DNA of 15,446 bases from an uncultured Lachnobacterium sp. (GTDB lineage Bacteria > Bacillota > Clostridia > Lachnospirales > Lachnospiraceae): positions 1 to 15,446 of the forward strand of contig CAMFPD010000031.1 in assembly GCA_945971355.1 (NCBI GenBank). The letters run 5' to 3'. Both the position numbers and the translations under genes were made by a program. This document shows positions 14,580 through 15,446 of this stretch, piece after piece (position 1 is the stretch's first letter; each line of letters begins with the position of its first letter). The notes beneath the pieces were generated by a model, which saw only the letters and a list, made by a program, of their open reading frames with translations, made no database searches and was not told the origin of the DNA.

Positions 14580-14681
14580 AATATAATAAATCTAAAATAA
14601 TTTAAAAGCTTATTGTTTACTCATTCGAGAAAAATATTAATACAAACAATACAGCTTTAATACAAAATATGGAGGTTAATA

Positions 14682-15347
14682 ATGAATTTTCTATCATCAG
14701 ATTCTTGGTTGGGACGTTTTTTTAATCTGGTATTCGACCTTGTTATCATGCATTTTATCTGGCTTGTGTGTAGTTTACCTATATTTACTATAGGAGCATC
14801 CACCACCGCCTTATATTATACCTTTATGAAGAGAACAAGACGTGATGAAGGATACATATGGAAAAACTATTTTAGTTCCTTCAAAAGCAATTTCAAACAG
14901 GCAACTATTATTTGGTTAATTATTCTGGCTGTAGGGGCAATATTATTAACCGATTTAAGAATTGGAATGGCTGCAACCACAAGTCTTGGACCTGTGATGG
15001 TTTTCACATCCTCGCTTTTACTTGTGCCATTTGCACTGATTCTACTGTACATCTTTCCAGTTCAGGCCAAGTTCGAAAACAAAATCCTTGCCAATATCAA
15101 AAATGCATTCCTAATGTCTATCGCTAATTTCGGCTACACATTACTAATGTTAATCATTCTTGCAACATTTGGATTATGTTTAGTAAAATCTAAAACATTT
15201 ATTGGACTTTTTGTTGTATGTGGATTCGGACTTATTACATGGATACTGTCTAACTTCTTTGTGATTATATTTAGAAAGTATCTTCCAGATGAATATGACG
15301 CGGACATGGAAGCCACCGGAATGGATGTAAACGAGCAGAGACGCTAA
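14682..15347 (+). CDS. YesL/DUF624 family membrane protein
   Basis: A 221-residue membrane protein of the DUF624 family (PF04854), to which B. subtilis YesL belongs. Members are very often encoded beside sugar-binding proteins and permeases of CUT1 importers, but their molecular role is not established. Hydrophobic segments lie at about 13-38, 74-92, 103-126, 143-165 and 171-197. Two family landmarks are visible: the LPIFTIGASTTALYY stretch at 32-46, and IFPVQAKFENKILANIKNAF at 124-143. GGAGG lies six bases before the ATG. It is the only plus-strand gene here, transcribed away from the transporter operon, so shared control from the intervening region is plausible. It may help assemble or stabilise the permease, but that is a guess from gene context. 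Confidence 0.9.
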   Translation: MNFLSSDSWLGRFFNLVFDLVIMHFIWLVCSLPIFTIGASTTALYYTFMKRTRRDEGYIWKNYFSSFKSNFKQATIIWLIILAVGAILLTDLRIGMAATTSLGPVMVFTSSLLLVPFALILLYIFPVQAKFENKILANIKNAFLMSIANFGYTLLMLIILATFGLCLVKSKTFIGLFVVCGFGLITWILSNFFVIIFRKYLPDEYDADMEATGMDVNEQRR

Positions 15348-15362
15348 AATCTACTTTTTTGT

Positions 15363-15401
15363 GGGGCTGCCCTCTTTGTTTTGTACCTTTGGGGCTGCCC
15401 C
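15363..15401. repeat. Two direct copies of a GC-rich decamer after the YesL-family gene
   Basis: GGGGCTGCCC occurs at 15363-15372 and again at 15391-15400, where one more C makes the palindrome GGGGC-T-GCCCC. These stand out in AT-rich DNA. Each can fold a short GGGG-CTG-CCCC hairpin, or the first GGGGC can pair with the second GCCCC to give a larger loop. They may act as a transcript end signal although no clean T-run follows. The remaining bases to the window end show no gene. Confidence 0.45.
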
Positions 15402-15446
15402 TTAGGGATAACACAATACAAAGTCAAGCATATATATTCATTCGAA

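Noticed and set aside
3860..14619. The octamer ATTGTTTA near three promoters (3860-3867, 8429-8436, 14612-14619) as a shared operator
   Set aside because: The same octamer also occurs inside coding sequence in one orientation or the other (for example near 13127, 2125 and 1585), so it is not specific to promoters in this AT-rich window.
1..15446. Mobile elements, CRISPR arrays, tRNA or rRNA genes, toxin-antitoxin or defence genes
   Set aside because: No transposase or integrase motif, repeat-spacer pattern, tRNA cloverleaf or defence-type domain was seen on either strand; all sizeable genes have an assignable family.

Overview
The window looks like part of a low-GC Firmicute chromosome, most likely a plant-fibre-degrading Lachnospiraceae (Butyrivibrio, Pseudobutyrivibrio or Roseburia type). 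This rests on the AT-rich sequence, strong AGGAGG-type ribosome binding sites, sigma-A-like promoters, a DUF6171-type small protein and the glycosidase mix. The genus is an inference, not a proof.

Layout. Every gene is on the minus strand except the last. Read in the direction of transcription, from the right end leftwards, the first operon (about 14.4 kb down to 8.7 kb) encodes a lipoprotein sugar-binding protein, two ABC permeases, a cytoplasmic GH43 arabinanase-like enzyme and an ArsR-type winged-helix regulator with a large C-terminal domain. It ends in a clear intrinsic terminator. A second unit (8.4 to 5.6 kb) starts from a good promoter and encodes an exported or membrane-anchored GH43 endo-arabinanase, a cytoplasmic GH43 exo-arabinofuranosidase-like enzyme and a small eight-cysteine protein. 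Then come a GH51 alpha-L-arabinofuranosidase and a GH127 beta-L-arabinofuranosidase, each with its own upstream region. The left end holds an AI-2E family membrane protein and the 5' part of pyrE, which look like neighbouring housekeeping genes. On the right, transcribed divergently from the transporter operon, is a YesL/DUF624 membrane protein of the kind often found beside sugar ABC transporters.

How it works together (inference from families). The exported GH43 cuts arabinan outside the cell. The binding protein and two permeases import arabino-oligosaccharides, using an ATPase encoded elsewhere. The cytoplasmic GH43 enzymes and GH51 release alpha-linked arabinose, and GH127 removes beta-linked arabinofuranose. 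The ArsR-type protein is the obvious local regulator candidate.

Novelty. I found no defence system, mobile element, CRISPR array or RNA gene. The locus is a recognisable arabinan/arabinoside utilisation cluster. The points most worth a second look are the ArsR-type regulator with a probable beta-sandwich C-terminal domain, the DUF6171-type gene overlapping a glycosidase gene, the 14-bp RNA stem between the binding-protein and permease genes, and the inverted repeats around promoters.
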